A model generated the notes under the pieces. That model was given only the letters and a program-made list of their open reading frames with translations. It was not told the origin of the DNA and ran no database searches. From assembly GCF_000613805.1 (NCBI RefSeq), contig NZ_BAJR01000030.1, forward strand, positions 1 to 40,829: DNA of 40,829 nt. The letters are read 5' to 3'. Position 1 is the stretch's first letter. Every line of letters starts with the position of its first letter. Position numbers and translations under genes: made by a program. Shown one piece after another: positions 25,590-34,435 of this stretch. Source of the stretch: Phocaeicola paurosaccharolyticus JCM 15092. Its GTDB lineage: Bacteria; Bacteroidota; Bacteroidia; Bacteroidales; Bacteroidaceae.

Positions 25590-25763
25590 TTACTTAGAAG
25601 CAGCAAGAGATTTTTTTCTAAACTCTTTCATTAACTTTTCGATGTCAAGTGATGCTTTACGAGCACGTGTACCTGCTGTTTTGTTACCTTTCTCAATTTG
25701 AGCTTGAGCATCTTTCTGGAAAGCTTCTGTAAGTTCTGCAATTTTAGCAACTAATTCTTTCAT
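25590..25763 (-). CDS. Histone H1-like DNA-binding protein
   Basis: 57 residues: begins MKELVAKIAELTEAFQKDAQ and ends KEFRKKSLAASK. Lysine/alanine-rich, with GTRARKASLDIEKLMKEF resembling the histone H1/Hc1-like small proteins common in Bacteroidetes. It should bind DNA nonspecifically and compact the nucleoid. It is too short to be caught by long-ORF searches but has a clean start, amphipathic helices and its own terminator. Confidence 0.88.
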   Translation of the reverse strand: MKELVAKIAELTEAFQKDAQAQIEKGNKTAGTRARKASLDIEKLMKEFRKKSLAASK

Positions 25764-25807
25764 AATATATATGTTTTTTAAAAATTATTAAATCGAACCA
25801 AAATAAA

Positions 25808-25998
25808 TTATTTTTTATCAATAATCATACTCACAGAGCCTTTTTTACACGCGGTTTTAACAAATTTTTCTTTTTCATCTGTCTCTTTTATTACAAAAAC
25901 GGAGAAATTCGTAAAAACTACCTGTGTAATTGGTTGGAAAAGCATTTTTTTGAACGAACAACATACTTCACATCATTGTTATAATAATAAGTTTTCAT
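25808..25998 (-). CDS. Small unknown protein (frameshifted as given)
   Basis: About 63 residues when repaired. Frame one starts MKTYYYNNDVKYVVRSKK and stops after 26 codons. Another frame reads MLFQPITQVVFTNFSVFVIK and ends in KTACKKGSVSMIIDKK at the TAA (25808). Adding one T to the T7 run at 25945-25951 (an A on the minus strand) joins them as RSKKMLFQP. The reading frame then covers almost the whole gap between the histone-like gene and the upstream terminator. Function unknown. Confidence 0.55.
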
Positions 25999-26067
25999 AA
26001 TATTAGTTTAGAACTATGGGAAGTAATTGTTTGGGATAAATCATTACTTTATTGAAAATCGTTTTAT

Positions 26068-26099
26068 AAAAAGAGGGAAAAATTTTCCCTCTTTTTATA
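26068..26099. terminator. Terminator of the sigma-factor operon
   Basis: AAAAAGAGGGAAAA and its complement (centre near 26082) form a hairpin with A's before and T's after, directly 3' of the membrane protein gene ending at 26100 on the minus strand. Confidence 0.7.
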
Positions 26100-26729
26100 T
26101 TAGTTTTCTTTATTATCTTTTAAATCATCTATAGCTTCTATGATTTTTATAATCTCATCATTTGTCGATTGCATCTTTTTATATATAAAATATGCAATAA
26201 CCAATCCTATCACTCCACCAATACCCATTCCTATAGTACAACCATGAACTAATCCATTGTAAAGTTCGGTGTTTGGGACTCCTGTTAAATGACACATGTC
26301 ATAACCTAACCAAAATAACCATATACATGTAAGTAAAAATCCAAATAATGTTTGGTAGCTACGCATTTTTTTCATCTTGATGAGTTTCTTCACGGTCTGC
26401 ATTAAGTTGTTTTTTTCGTAATCCGCAGGTTTCATTGATGATATATTTATTCTGTAATCCATATATATATCAGCTACACAGATTAGCAATATATATATAT
26501 AGCTATAGAATGGTAAGTTAAACATAACATATATTCCGGACAACATTATTGCTAGAATAGGAATAACTATAACTTCACCTATAATGTATTTCACTATCCA
26601 CGACATCTTACTCTTCATAGATGATTTTAAAAGCTTCTCATTTACTATGTCTTGTTGATCAAGCTTTTCCTGAAGAATATTTAGTTGCTGACGCATCTCT
26701 TCGAGTTCTTGTATATTATTTTCTTCCAT
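26100..26729 (-). CDS. Membrane protein downstream of an ECF sigma factor
   Basis: 209 residues. N-terminal coiled coil, EELEEMRQQLNILQEKLDQQ (about 7-36), then two to four hydrophobic stretches: IIGEVIVIPILAIMLSGIYV, FLLTCIWLFWLGYDM and MGIGGVIGLVIAYFIYKKMQ; a lysine-rich patch lies between them. I recognise no domain. Its 12-bp spacing to the sigma-factor gene suggests a membrane partner or antagonist of the sigma factor (inference). Typical anti-sigma domain motifs are not seen. Confidence 0.7.
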   Translation of the reverse strand: MEENNIQELEEMRQQLNILQEKLDQQDIVNEKLLKSSMKSKMSWIVKYIIGEVIVIPILAIMLSGIYVMFNLPFYSYIYILLICVADIYMDYRINISSMKPADYEKNNLMQTVKKLIKMKKMRSYQTLFGFLLTCIWLFWLGYDMCHLTGVPNTELYNGLVHGCTIGMGIGGVIGLVIAYFIYKKMQSTNDEIIKIIEAIDDLKDNKEN

Positions 26730-26741
26730 TGCTCTTGATAT

Positions 26742-27248
26742 TTATTCTATTGACATATTTTTTAATTGTTCACGTATTCTAAACATACGTACAGTTACAT
26801 TCCTTGTTGAGATTCCAATTATCTGCCCAATCTCTTCATACGGCATATTCTCCAACCAGAGCAGTACTATGGCTCTGTCGAAGGGTTGTAATTTACTTAT
26901 CCTTTTATGGAGTAACTCTATCTGTTTGTTTGATTCATCATTGCTTTTATCAAACAGATCGATATCCATACTCAAAGGTATCGTGTCATCTCTCTTCTTC
27001 TTTCTTGAGGAGGAGATACATGAATTCAAGCTAATTCTATATATCCATGTTTTCATATTGCTCCTACCCTCAAATTTCGAAAGACCTTGCCATATATTGA
27101 TAAGTATATTTTGGAAAAGGTCATTTACTTCCTCTTTATCATTAGAGAACATATAACACACTGTAAAGATAGTACTCTTGTTCTCTTTAATGATTTTAGA
27201 GAAATAGGCTTCGCTAGCTTCCATTTTGTTGTTGATTTCTGTATACAT
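26742..27248 (-). CDS. ECF-type RNA polymerase sigma factor
   Basis: 168 residues. Region 2: VCYMFSNDKEEVNDLFQNILINIWQ with SKFEGRSNMKTWIYRISLNSCIS. Region 4: RISKLQPFDRAIVLLWLENMPYEEIGQIIGISTRNVTVRMFRIREQL. These are the hallmarks of ECF sigma factors. The start at 27248 is taken; ATG at 27224 (MEASEAYF) is an alternative. No typical self-regulated promoter is evident. Transcribed together with the membrane protein downstream. Confidence 0.92.
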   Translation of the reverse strand: MYTEINNKMEASEAYFSKIIKENKSTIFTVCYMFSNDKEEVNDLFQNILINIWQGLSKFEGRSNMKTWIYRISLNSCISSSRKKKRDDTIPLSMDIDLFDKSNDESNKQIELLHKRISKLQPFDRAIVLLWLENMPYEEIGQIIGISTRNVTVRMFRIREQLKNMSIE

Positions 27249-27384
27249 CTAATTAGACGTGACATATTATGAATTATTACAAAATTATCTATTTTTTTTA
27301 CACACTATAAGAATTATTTCAAATTGATTTATTGAAAAGACAAATTTTATTGTTTTATTAGCATAAACCTCTTGGAAAAGATTT

Positions 27385-27975
27385 ATGGATATGAAGATTT
27401 TTCAAATAGAAGCCAATGATATTGTTCCTTGCAAAGGAAGAATACTTATTTCATCACCATTTTTGATGGATTATAATTTTAGTAGATCAGTTATATTGTT
27501 AGTCCAGCATAGTGATGATGGAAGCATGGGTATTGTCATCAACAAGGGACTCATATATAATATCACTCTAAATGATATATTTCCTGATATAAAATCAAAG
27601 GTGAAAATTCCTCTATTTAAAGGTGGCCCTCTTGCGAGAAACTCACTCTTTTATATACACAAATTAGACTTTATTCATAATGCTATTCCTCTAGGTGATG
27701 GGGTTTTCATAAATGGAGACTTCAATGATATAATGAACTATATTGACAGAGATGATTATAACCAAAATAACATAAAGTTTTTCTGCGGCTATGCAAGCTG
27801 GCAGATAGGACAACTTCAGCGTGAGATAAATGAAAATTCATGGATAGTAAGCTCAAGTAACCGTGAACTGATTTTTGATGATAAACCTAATGATATTTGG
27901 GGTATAAGTCTTGATTCTTTAGGTGGCAAATATAGTATATGGGCCAAATATCCTAAATATCCTATATTGAACTAG
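27385..27975 (+). CDS. YqgE/AlgH-family protein
   Basis: 196 residues, the family's usual size (about 190). Signature segments: GRILISSPFLMDYNFSRSVIL, GSMGIVINKGL, GGPLARNSLFYIH and FFCGYASWQIGQLQREI. The function of UPF0301/YqgE proteins is still poorly defined. Its TAG and the convergent GNAT gene's stop share the palindrome CTAG. Confidence 0.93.
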   Translation: MDMKIFQIEANDIVPCKGRILISSPFLMDYNFSRSVILLVQHSDDGSMGIVINKGLIYNITLNDIFPDIKSKVKIPLFKGGPLARNSLFYIHKLDFIHNAIPLGDGVFINGDFNDIMNYIDRDDYNQNNIKFFCGYASWQIGQLQREINENSWIVSSSNRELIFDDKPNDIWGISLDSLGGKYSIWAKYPKYPILN

Positions 27976-28502
27976 CTCGGATTTACCTTCTGTACCAACA
28001 TTGCGTTGTAATATTTGCCGTAAATCTTTCCCCAGTCAATAATTTTTGCTGTCTCACGGAAGCCACATCTGTCAAATAACCTTCTGCTTGCCAGATTCTC
28101 TTCAGCAATATATGCATATAGCATATGTATGCCCAAGTTAACAAAACAATGCTCACTGAAAATAGCGAGTATCTTTTCACCTATTCCTTTATTACGGAAT
28201 TCTGGAATGACGATAATACCTATCTCAGCCTTATTTGCAAAGGGTTCATAGTTGAATATATCTACAATGCCAATTACTCTCTTCTCTTTGTTCTCAACGA
28301 GAAGGCGCAGCTGTCTGTCTTCATATATATTATTTGTGCAACTTTCGATATACAGTTTCATCTGGAACCGGGAATATGGGCCTGCTGCTTCTGCGTTGCT
28401 GCTCCATTGTTCAGCAGCATTTTCAAAAGTCAACATACAATCCAGATCTTCAGGTTCAGGAGCTCTTAGGATAAAATCTGATGTAGAGAGTTTTCCTATC
28501 AT
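27972..28502 (-). CDS. GNAT-family N-acetyltransferase
   Basis: 176 residues from ATG at 28502, directly before the stop of the upstream gene (28504); longer starts run into that gene. Motifs: FILRAPEPEDLDCML, the acetyl-CoA loop IVIPEFRNKGIGEKIL, and LYAYIAEENLASRRLFDRCGFRETA (RimJ-type). It most likely acetylates an amino group of a protein or small molecule; substrate unknown. Confidence 0.9.
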   Translation of the reverse strand: MIGKLSTSDFILRAPEPEDLDCMLTFENAAEQWSSNAEAAGPYSRFQMKLYIESCTNNIYEDRQLRLLVENKEKRVIGIVDIFNYEPFANKAEIGIIVIPEFRNKGIGEKILAIFSEHCFVNLGIHMLYAYIAEENLASRRLFDRCGFRETAKIIDWGKIYGKYYNAMLVQKVNPS

Positions 28503-28503
28503 A

Positions 28504-28950
28504 TTACTGTTCAATATCAAGTTCGTTAAGTATTTTCTTCTTATCGGGTACACAGAAAAGAGATGCAATCAGAGCCATAGATGCGCAAAGTATACCTGTT
28601 GTATCCATAGTCATATAGTAGAATGATATATTCAGTATAGCCGGGATAAATAGAAGTCCCAGACGTATCTCGCTCCATTTCCTATAGCTTTTCATGGCAT
28701 CATCAATAGAGAGGTTACGTATACGGTTCACTAATGAAAGGGAGAATAATTTTAGTGCTAAAGGGATAAGAATTACTGAGAGAAGAATTCCTACTGTATA
28801 AAGTATATACTTAATCTTTACATCATCGGTATAAATACCCTCTTGAATAATGTTGCTTTCGTAAAGTGGAATAAGTGATAACGATCCTATCCAGAAGAAA
28901 GAGTACTCTATCTTTAATGTAGCAAGCAGTTTGTCAATTTTTTCATTCAT
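28504..28950 (-). CDS. Small membrane protein of unknown function
   Basis: 148 residues with about four hydrophobic segments: SFFWIGSLSLIPLY, YILYTVGILLSVILIPLALK, LGLLFIPAILNISFYYM and ILCASMALIASLFCV. No domain recognised. It lies 6 bp after recR and one base before the GNAT gene, so the three genes form one minus-strand unit. Confidence 0.7.
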   Translation of the reverse strand: MNEKIDKLLATLKIEYSFFWIGSLSLIPLYESNIIQEGIYTDDVKIKYILYTVGILLSVILIPLALKLFSLSLVNRIRNLSIDDAMKSYRKWSEIRLGLLFIPAILNISFYYMTMDTTGILCASMALIASLFCVPDKKKILNELDIEQ

Positions 28951-28956
28951 AATAAT

Positions 28957-29574
28957 CTATTTTGTTGTATTGAAAGGGGTTCTGTTTATTATAGAACGTC
29001 CTAATGTTATTTCGTCAGCATACTCCAATTCATCACCAATTGATATGCCTCGTGCAATTACCGATAATATCACATCTACATCTGCAAGTTTGCGTGAGAT
29101 GAAGAAGTTTGTTGTGTCACCCTCCATAGTGGTGCTGAGTGCCAATATAACCTCCTTAACCTCATCTCTTTTAGATCTCTCAATAAGACTCTCTATTTCA
29201 AGGTCAGAGGGTCCTATTCCATCCATTGGTGATATAATACCACCCAGGACATGGAAAAGTCCGTTGTATTGCTGTGTTGCCTCAATAGCCATAACATCCC
29301 GTATGCTCTCTACAACACATATAGTAGATCTGTCTCTGGATTTGTTGGAACATATAAGGCATGTATCAGTATCTGAGATATTGTGGCACTCTTTACAGTA
29401 CTTAACCTCATTTTTTAATGTTATAATAGAGTTTCCGAAGGATTCAACGCTCTTTTTTTCTTGCTTAAGTAGGTGAAGGACAAGTCGCATAGCCGTCTTC
29501 TTTCCTATCCCCGGTAGTTTTGCAAACTCTTCTACAGCTTTTTCGAGTAGTTGGGAAGAATATTGTTGGTTCAT
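28957..29574 (-). CDS. recR: Recombination mediator RecR
   Basis: 205 residues. Helix-hairpin-helix [20 protein letters not shown] near the start, then a four-cysteine zinc finger [16 protein letters not shown] (about 57-72) and a Toprim domain ([27 protein letters not shown]). It acts with RecO/RecF to load RecA on gapped DNA. A TATGTTTG -7 box precedes it (29605-29598). Confidence 0.96.
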   Translation of the reverse strand: MNQQYSSQLLEKAVEEFAKLPGIGKKTAMRLVLHLLKQEKKSVESFGNSIITLKNEVKYCKECHNISDTDTCLICSNKSRDRSTICVVESIRDVMAIEATQQYNGLFHVLGGIISPMDGIGPSDLEIESLIERSKRDEVKEVILALSTTMEGDTTNFFISRKLADVDVILSVIARGISIGDELEYADEITLGRSIINRTPFNTTK

Positions 29575-29645
29575 TTGAAATCACATTTAATATGGTGCAA
29601 ACATAAATAAATTAAGTGATTTTGACTATTTTGCAGCAAAATTAT

Positions 29646-31112
29646 ATGAACGGAATATATATACTGCTAATTATTATCTTTTATTTTTCAGTTCTTCTTT
29701 TAGTATCTTATCTCACTGGAAAGAATAGTGGGAACGCTGCTTTTTTTCAAGGTAACAGAAAATCACCTTGGTATATTGTCTCTTTTGGAATGATAGGTAC
29801 CTCTATATCAGGAGTAACCTTCGTATCAGTACCCGGCATGGTGGGCTCTATAGATATGACATACATGCAGACCTGTTTCGGATTCTTTTTCGGATATATT
29901 ATTATAGCAAAACTATTATTGCCACTATATTATAAATTAAATCTTATATCAATTTATACATATTTAGGTGACAGAATAGGAAGAAGATCATACAAGACCG
30001 GCTCTTCGTTTTTTCTTATCTCTAAAATTATTGGTGCAGCAGCAAGGCTGTACCTTGTATGCCTGATACTACAGGAGTTTGTATTTACTCAGTTCAGTAT
30101 ACCTTTTCCTATTACAGTAACAATTATTGTACTTTTGATATGGCTCTATACAAGACGTAGTGGTATCAAGACAATTGTTTGGACTGATAGCTTACAGACG
30201 TTATGTCTGCTGTTGGCTCTTGGCCTTATTTTATTTCAGGTATCTACCAAGATGAATTTGGGAACTATGGATATGATAAATGTAATTAGAGATAGTGACC
30301 ACAGCAAGATTTTTGTTTTTGATGATTGGCACTCAAAACAGAACTTCTTCAAACAGTTTTTCAGCGGTATATTTATTACAATAGTTATGACAGGTCTCGA
30401 TCAGGACATGATGCAGAAAAATCTATCATGTAAGGACTTGAAATCGGCACAAAAGAACATGTATTGCTACGGCATCTCTTTCGTACCAGTTAATTTTCTA
30501 TTCCTCTCTTTGGGGATACTTCTGCTTATATTTGCATCGCAGAATGGTATCACTCTTCCTAAAGCCGGTGATGAGATTCTACCTATGCTTGCTGTAGATG
30601 GCTATCTTGGATTCGGAGTACTGGTATTCTTTACTATCGGTATTATTGCTGCTGCCTTCTCTAGTGCTGACTCTGCTCTTACAGCTCTTACAACAAGTTT
30701 CTGTATTGATATTTTAGATATCTCTAAACTTGATGAGAAAAGTGCAGAGAGAAAGAGGAAGAAGATTCACTTTATTATGGCAGTGATATTCATTATATGC
30801 ATCATACTTTTCAGAATTATAAATGATAAGAGTGTAATAGATGCTATATATACCATCGCCTCTTACACATACGGTCCACTTCTAGGACTCTTCGGGTTCG
30901 GACTCTTTACAAAGCTTCACCCAAGAGATAAATATGTACCTTATGTGGCTATCTCCTCACCTATAATATGTTTTATAATCGATACTTTAATATATGACTA
31001 TACCGGTTATAAATTCGGATATGAGATGTTAATGTTCAACGGATTTATTACATTTGTAGGATTATGTTGTTTAAGTATTAAAACAAAAAATAATGGATAT
31101 ATTAAGTGCTGA
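29646..31112 (+). CDS. Sodium:solute symporter (SSS family)
   Basis: 488 residues from ATG at 29646, chosen because longer starts reach into the recR-facing promoter region. About 13 hydrophobic segments. Family signatures: [21 protein letters not shown] (the substrate/Na+ site) and [22 protein letters not shown] (the SSS motif). The solute is not determinable. It overlaps the engB start by 20 bp, so they are translated from one message. Confidence 0.92.
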   Translation: MNGIYILLIIIFYFSVLLLVSYLTGKNSGNAAFFQGNRKSPWYIVSFGMIGTSISGVTFVSVPGMVGSIDMTYMQTCFGFFFGYIIIAKLLLPLYYKLNLISIYTYLGDRIGRRSYKTGSSFFLISKIIGAAARLYLVCLILQEFVFTQFSIPFPITVTIIVLLIWLYTRRSGIKTIVWTDSLQTLCLLLALGLILFQVSTKMNLGTMDMINVIRDSDHSKIFVFDDWHSKQNFFKQFFSGIFITIVMTGLDQDMMQKNLSCKDLKSAQKNMYCYGISFVPVNFLFLSLGILLLIFASQNGITLPKAGDEILPMLAVDGYLGFGVLVFFTIGIIAAAFSSADSALTALTTSFCIDILDISKLDEKSAERKRKKIHFIMAVIFIICIILFRIINDKSVIDAIYTIASYTYGPLLGLFGFGLFTKLHPRDKYVPYVAISSPIICFIIDTLIYDYTGYKFGYEMLMFNGFITFVGLCCLSIKTKNNGYIKC

Positions 31113-31689
31113 TTTTGTTATCAGCAACACTAAAGTTGAAAAATGTCCACAAGATGGATTACCAGAATATGCTTTTATAGGTAGATCGAATGTGGGAAAG
31201 TCTAGTCTTATAAATATGCTTACCAAAAAGACTAAACTTGCCATGACATCGTCTACTCCCGGAAAGACTTTGCTTATAAATCATTTTCTAATAAATAAGC
31301 AGTGGTATCTTGTTGACTTGCCAGGTTACGGCTATGCATCAAGAGGAAAGAAAGCTGTTGAGAAGATTCAGAAGATTATAGAGGATTATATCCTTATGCG
31401 TGAGAAGATGACGTGCCTCTTCCTTCTCATTGATATACGTCTTGAGGCTCAGAAGATCGACCTAGAGTTCATGGAGTGGCTTGGAGAGAATGGAATACCT
31501 TTTGCTATAATATTCACTAAGGCAGATAAACTCACCATTTCGCAAGCTAAGAATAATGTGAATACCTATTTGAAGAAACTCACAGAACAGTGGGAAGAAC
31601 TTCCAAAGTACTTTGTATCTTCAGCAGAGAAGAGACAGGGAAGAAATGAGATACTAGACTATATTGATGAGATAAACAAGAGTTTATAA
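31093..31689 (+). CDS. engB: Ribosome-assembly GTPase EngB (YihA/YsxC)
   Basis: 198 residues. G1 [12 protein letters not shown] (about 28-39), G2 region [12 protein letters not shown]3 DLPGYGYAS and G4 FTKADKL, with G5 SSAEKRQG. EngB helps mature the large ribosomal subunit and is normally essential. Confidence 0.95.
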   Translation: MDILSADFVISNTKVEKCPQDGLPEYAFIGRSNVGKSSLINMLTKKTKLAMTSSTPGKTLLINHFLINKQWYLVDLPGYGYASRGKKAVEKIQKIIEDYILMREKMTCLFLLIDIRLEAQKIDLEFMEWLGENGIPFAIIFTKADKLTISQAKNNVNTYLKKLTEQWEELPKYFVSSAEKRQGRNEILDYIDEINKSL

Positions 31690-31710
31690 GGCTTATTATC
31701 TGTGTTTCAA

Positions 31711-31800
31711 AATCTGTCGTGATTGGTTAATCAATGAATCGTGATCGGTTAGTCAATTAATTATGATCGGTTGAACAGTTTATCATGATTCATTTCCTGA
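31711..31800. repeat. Four-unit 22-bp periodic repeat, locus 2
   Basis: YRTGAT cores recur at 31718, 31740, 31762 and 31784, each 22 bp apart, in the 275-bp gap after engB. Units resemble those at 157-245 in content and order, including shared first and last units. About 31.5 kb separates the loci. Confidence 0.8.
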
Positions 31801-31929
31801 ACAATGAAAATAGTTGATTCTGCATTTCCTTTGCATGAAACAAAGAAATATCATTAATCAAGAAGAAATAGAATCTGTAAAATCACCAAAGTTACGGAGT
31901 GAGACGTTTATAACAACAATATATACAAA

Positions 31930-31960
31930 AAGAGGTTGCTTTCATAAGCAACCTCTTTTT
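31930..31960. terminator. Bidirectional terminator between engB and serine palmitoyltransferase
   Basis: AGAGGTTGCTT (31931-31941) pairs with AAGCAACCTCT (31946-31956) over a 4-nt loop, with A's before and T's after. It serves the minus-strand gene ending at 31966 and possibly the engB transcript. Confidence 0.85.
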
Positions 31961-31965
31961 CTGTT

Positions 31966-33174
31966 TTATTTAATTATATCAAGCTTTTTGAACGCTTTAG
32001 TCAAATGTTCAACAGCATAATCAATCTGTTCTTTAGTATGAGTTGCCATCAAAGCTACTCTAACCAATGTATCCTGAGGAGCACAAGCTGGTGGAATAAC
32101 CGGATTGATAAAGATACCTTCATCGAATGCAAGTTTAGTCACCTCGAATGTCTTATCTGCATCGTGAACATAAAGAGGAATAATTGGACTCTCTGTTTCA
32201 CCGATTTCAAATCCTGCAGCGCGGAATTTCTCAAGAGCATAGTTTGTAATGTCCCAAAGATTCTGTCTACGTTGTTTATCTTCCTGAATGATATGAAGAG
32301 CTTCACGAGCAGCAGCAGTAGCAGCTGGAGTGTTACTTGCAGAGAAGATATAAGAACGAGAATTATGACGAAGCCAGTTAATAGTATCTTTGTCAGAAGC
32401 AACAAATCCACCGATTGAAGCAAGTGACTTAGAGAAGGTGCCCATAATAACATCAACTTGATCAGTCAATCCGAAGTGGTCGCAAACACCTCTACCATCT
32501 CTTCCGAATACTCCTAAACCATGAGCTTCATCAACCATGATTGATGCATTGTACTTCTCTTTTAATCTTACAATTTCTGGAAGATTTGCTAAATCACCCT
32601 CCATAGAGAATACACCGTCAACAACGATAAGTTTTACAGCATCCGGCTTACATTTCTGTAACTCCTTTTCAAGAGCAGCCATATCATTATGCTTATATTT
32701 TAACTGAGTTGAAAATGAAAGACGACGACCATCAACTATAGAAGCGTGATCTCTATCATCGCATAAGATATAATCATTTCTGTCAGTCAAGCAAGATACA
32801 ACACCTTCGTTTACAGTGAAACCTGTAGAATAAACGAGTGCTTCTTCTTTTCCAACAAATTCTGCTAATTCTTTTTCTAGTTGTACATGTAAATCTAATG
32901 TACCGTTGAGAAAACGTGAACCTGCACATCCTGTACCATATTTGCGAGTAGCTTCAATTGCGGCATTGATGATTCTCTCATGGTAAGTTAGACCCATATA
33001 AGAGTTGGATCCAAACATTAGGATTCTCTTACCATCCATGGTTACTTCAGTATCCTGTGCACTGTCAATTTCACGAAAATAAGGGTAAACGCCTCTTTCC
33101 ATAAAATATTGAGGCAATCTAAATTTACTTAATTTTTCCTGTAATAATCCCATATTAAAGTTTGTGTTTTGCAA
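31966..33174 (-). CDS. spt: Serine palmitoyltransferase (alpha-oxoamine synthase)
   Basis: 402 residues, a PLP enzyme of the KBL/BioF/SPT group. The PLP lysine is in GTFSKSLASIGGF, with MVDEAHGLGVFG and the acyl-CoA binding YGTGCAGSRFLNGT. Annotated in Bacteroidales as the enzyme that condenses serine with palmitoyl-CoA (or acyl-ACP) to start sphingolipid synthesis; glycine C-acetyltransferase (Kbl) is the close alternative. Divergent from a DAG-kinase-family lipid kinase. A TATATTTG -7 box precedes it (33266-33259). Confidence 0.85.
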   Translation of the reverse strand: MQNTNFNMGLLQEKLSKFRLPQYFMERGVYPYFREIDSAQDTEVTMDGKRILMFGSNSYMGLTYHERIINAAIEATRKYGTGCAGSRFLNGTLDLHVQLEKELAEFVGKEEALVYSTGFTVNEGVVSCLTDRNDYILCDDRDHASIVDGRRLSFSTQLKYKHNDMAALEKELQKCKPDAVKLIVVDGVFSMEGDLANLPEIVRLKEKYNASIMVDEAHGLGVFGRDGRGVCDHFGLTDQVDVIMGTFSKSLASIGGFVASDKDTINWLRHNSRSYIFSASNTPAATAAAREALHIIQEDKQRRQNLWDITNYALEKFRAAGFEIGETESPIIPLYVHDADKTFEVTKLAFDEGIFINPVIPPACAPQDTLVRVALMATHTKEQIDYAVEHLTKAFKKLDIIK

Positions 33175-33258
33175 GTAATATAATGTACTTACAATAGAAA
33201 ATGTATGAATTTTAAATACATTCTGCTTTCTAATCTTTATTGCTCAAAAAGCAGGCTG

Positions 33259-33367
33259 CAAATATAGTGAATTAAAAATATTTCTGAACTTTTTTTTTTA
33301 AAAAACTTTATATCATTCAAAAGATGCATTTTGTGATTTCCCATATGAGCGAAATATATTACATTTG
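33259..33367. promoter_or_regulatory. Divergent -7 boxes for spt and the lipid kinase
   Basis: TATATTTG on the minus strand (33266-33259) and TACATTTG on the plus strand (33360-33367) both match TAnnTTTG within a 223-bp spacer. Neither has an ideal -33 TTTG. Confidence 0.45.
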
Positions 33368-33397
33368 CAAGCATTGTAATCAACTATACAATATGAT

Positions 33398-34432
33398 ATG
33401 ATCAAGAAGAAAAAGATAATTTTTATTGTTAATCCCAAATCAGGAACTCAGGGTAAAAAAAATATCATTAAGATTATTAAAGAGCGCATCGATAAGAAGA
33501 CTATTGATTATGTTATTGTTGAGACAAAACATGCTGGACATGCTGTTGACCTTGCAAAAGAGGCAGCAGATAACGGAGCGGATGTTATTGTTGCAATTGG
33601 TGGTGATGGGACTGTCAATGAGATAGCTCGTTCTCTTATTCATACAAATACTACCCTAGGTATTATACCATGTGGATCTGGTAACGGATTGGCAAGGCAT
33701 CTTGGAATTCCTATGGAAATTAAAGGTGCTGTTGACATTATCAATGATGGCGAGACTGTATGTATAGATTATGGTAAAATTAATTCACGACTCTTCTTTT
33801 GCACTTGTGGCGTAGGCTTCGACGCTTTTGTAAGCTTAAAGTTTGCAGACTCTAAAAAACGAGGACTCCTCACCTACCTTGAGAATACTCTACACGAGAG
33901 CCTCACTTATGTTCCTGAGACATATGAGATAGAGAATGAAGAGGGAACAATAAAGTATAAAGCTTTTCTTATTGCCTGTGCTAATGCATCTCAATATGGT
34001 AATAATGCATATATTGCTCCTCAAGCATCACTTACTGATGGGCTGATGGATATAACAATCATGGAACCATTTACAGTTCTTGATGTGCCATCACTATCTT
34101 TCCAACTATTTAATAAGACAATCGATCAGAATAGTAGAATAAAGACTATGAAATCGAAGAAGATTAAAATTCATCGCTCTTCTGTTGGAGTAATTCATTT
34201 CGATGGTGACCCTGTTATAGAAGATAAGGATCTTGAGGTAGAGATCATACCTCAAGGCTTAAATGTTATCGTTGGAAAGAAGAGTAAAGATGAACCATCA
34301 GTAAATGTAATACAACAGATGTTGGAATATTTCAATGAACTGACTCCAATAGAGAAAGAGGCATTTAACATAAAGTATAGCAGATTATTTAATCTAAATA
34401 AGCAACTACTCCGACGTCTTTCTAAAAAATAG
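33398..34432 (+). CDS. Diacylglycerol/sphingoid lipid kinase family protein
   Basis: 344 residues. The nucleotide site AIGGDGTVNEIARSLI and CGSGNGLARHLGI are the DAGK catalytic-domain signatures (YegS/BmrU/DgkB type), with a C-terminal region HFDGDPVIEDKDLEVEIIP. Family enzymes phosphorylate diacylglycerol or sphingoid bases. Extra C-terminal helices after about 300 are family-variable. Faces the sphingolipid gene spt. Confidence 0.88.
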   Translation: MIKKKKIIFIVNPKSGTQGKKNIIKIIKERIDKKTIDYVIVETKHAGHAVDLAKEAADNGADVIVAIGGDGTVNEIARSLIHTNTTLGIIPCGSGNGLARHLGIPMEIKGAVDIINDGETVCIDYGKINSRLFFCTCGVGFDAFVSLKFADSKKRGLLTYLENTLHESLTYVPETYEIENEEGTIKYKAFLIACANASQYGNNAYIAPQASLTDGLMDITIMEPFTVLDVPSLSFQLFNKTIDQNSRIKTMKSKKIKIHRSSVGVIHFDGDPVIEDKDLEVEIIPQGLNVIVGKKSKDEPSVNVIQQMLEYFNELTPIEKEAFNIKYSRLFNLNKQLLRRLSKK

Positions 34433-34435
34433 GAA

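Noticed and set aside
31814..32020. 68-codon open frame after engB
   Set aside because: It runs through the strong terminator at 31930-31960 and into the opposite-strand spt end; no family similarity.
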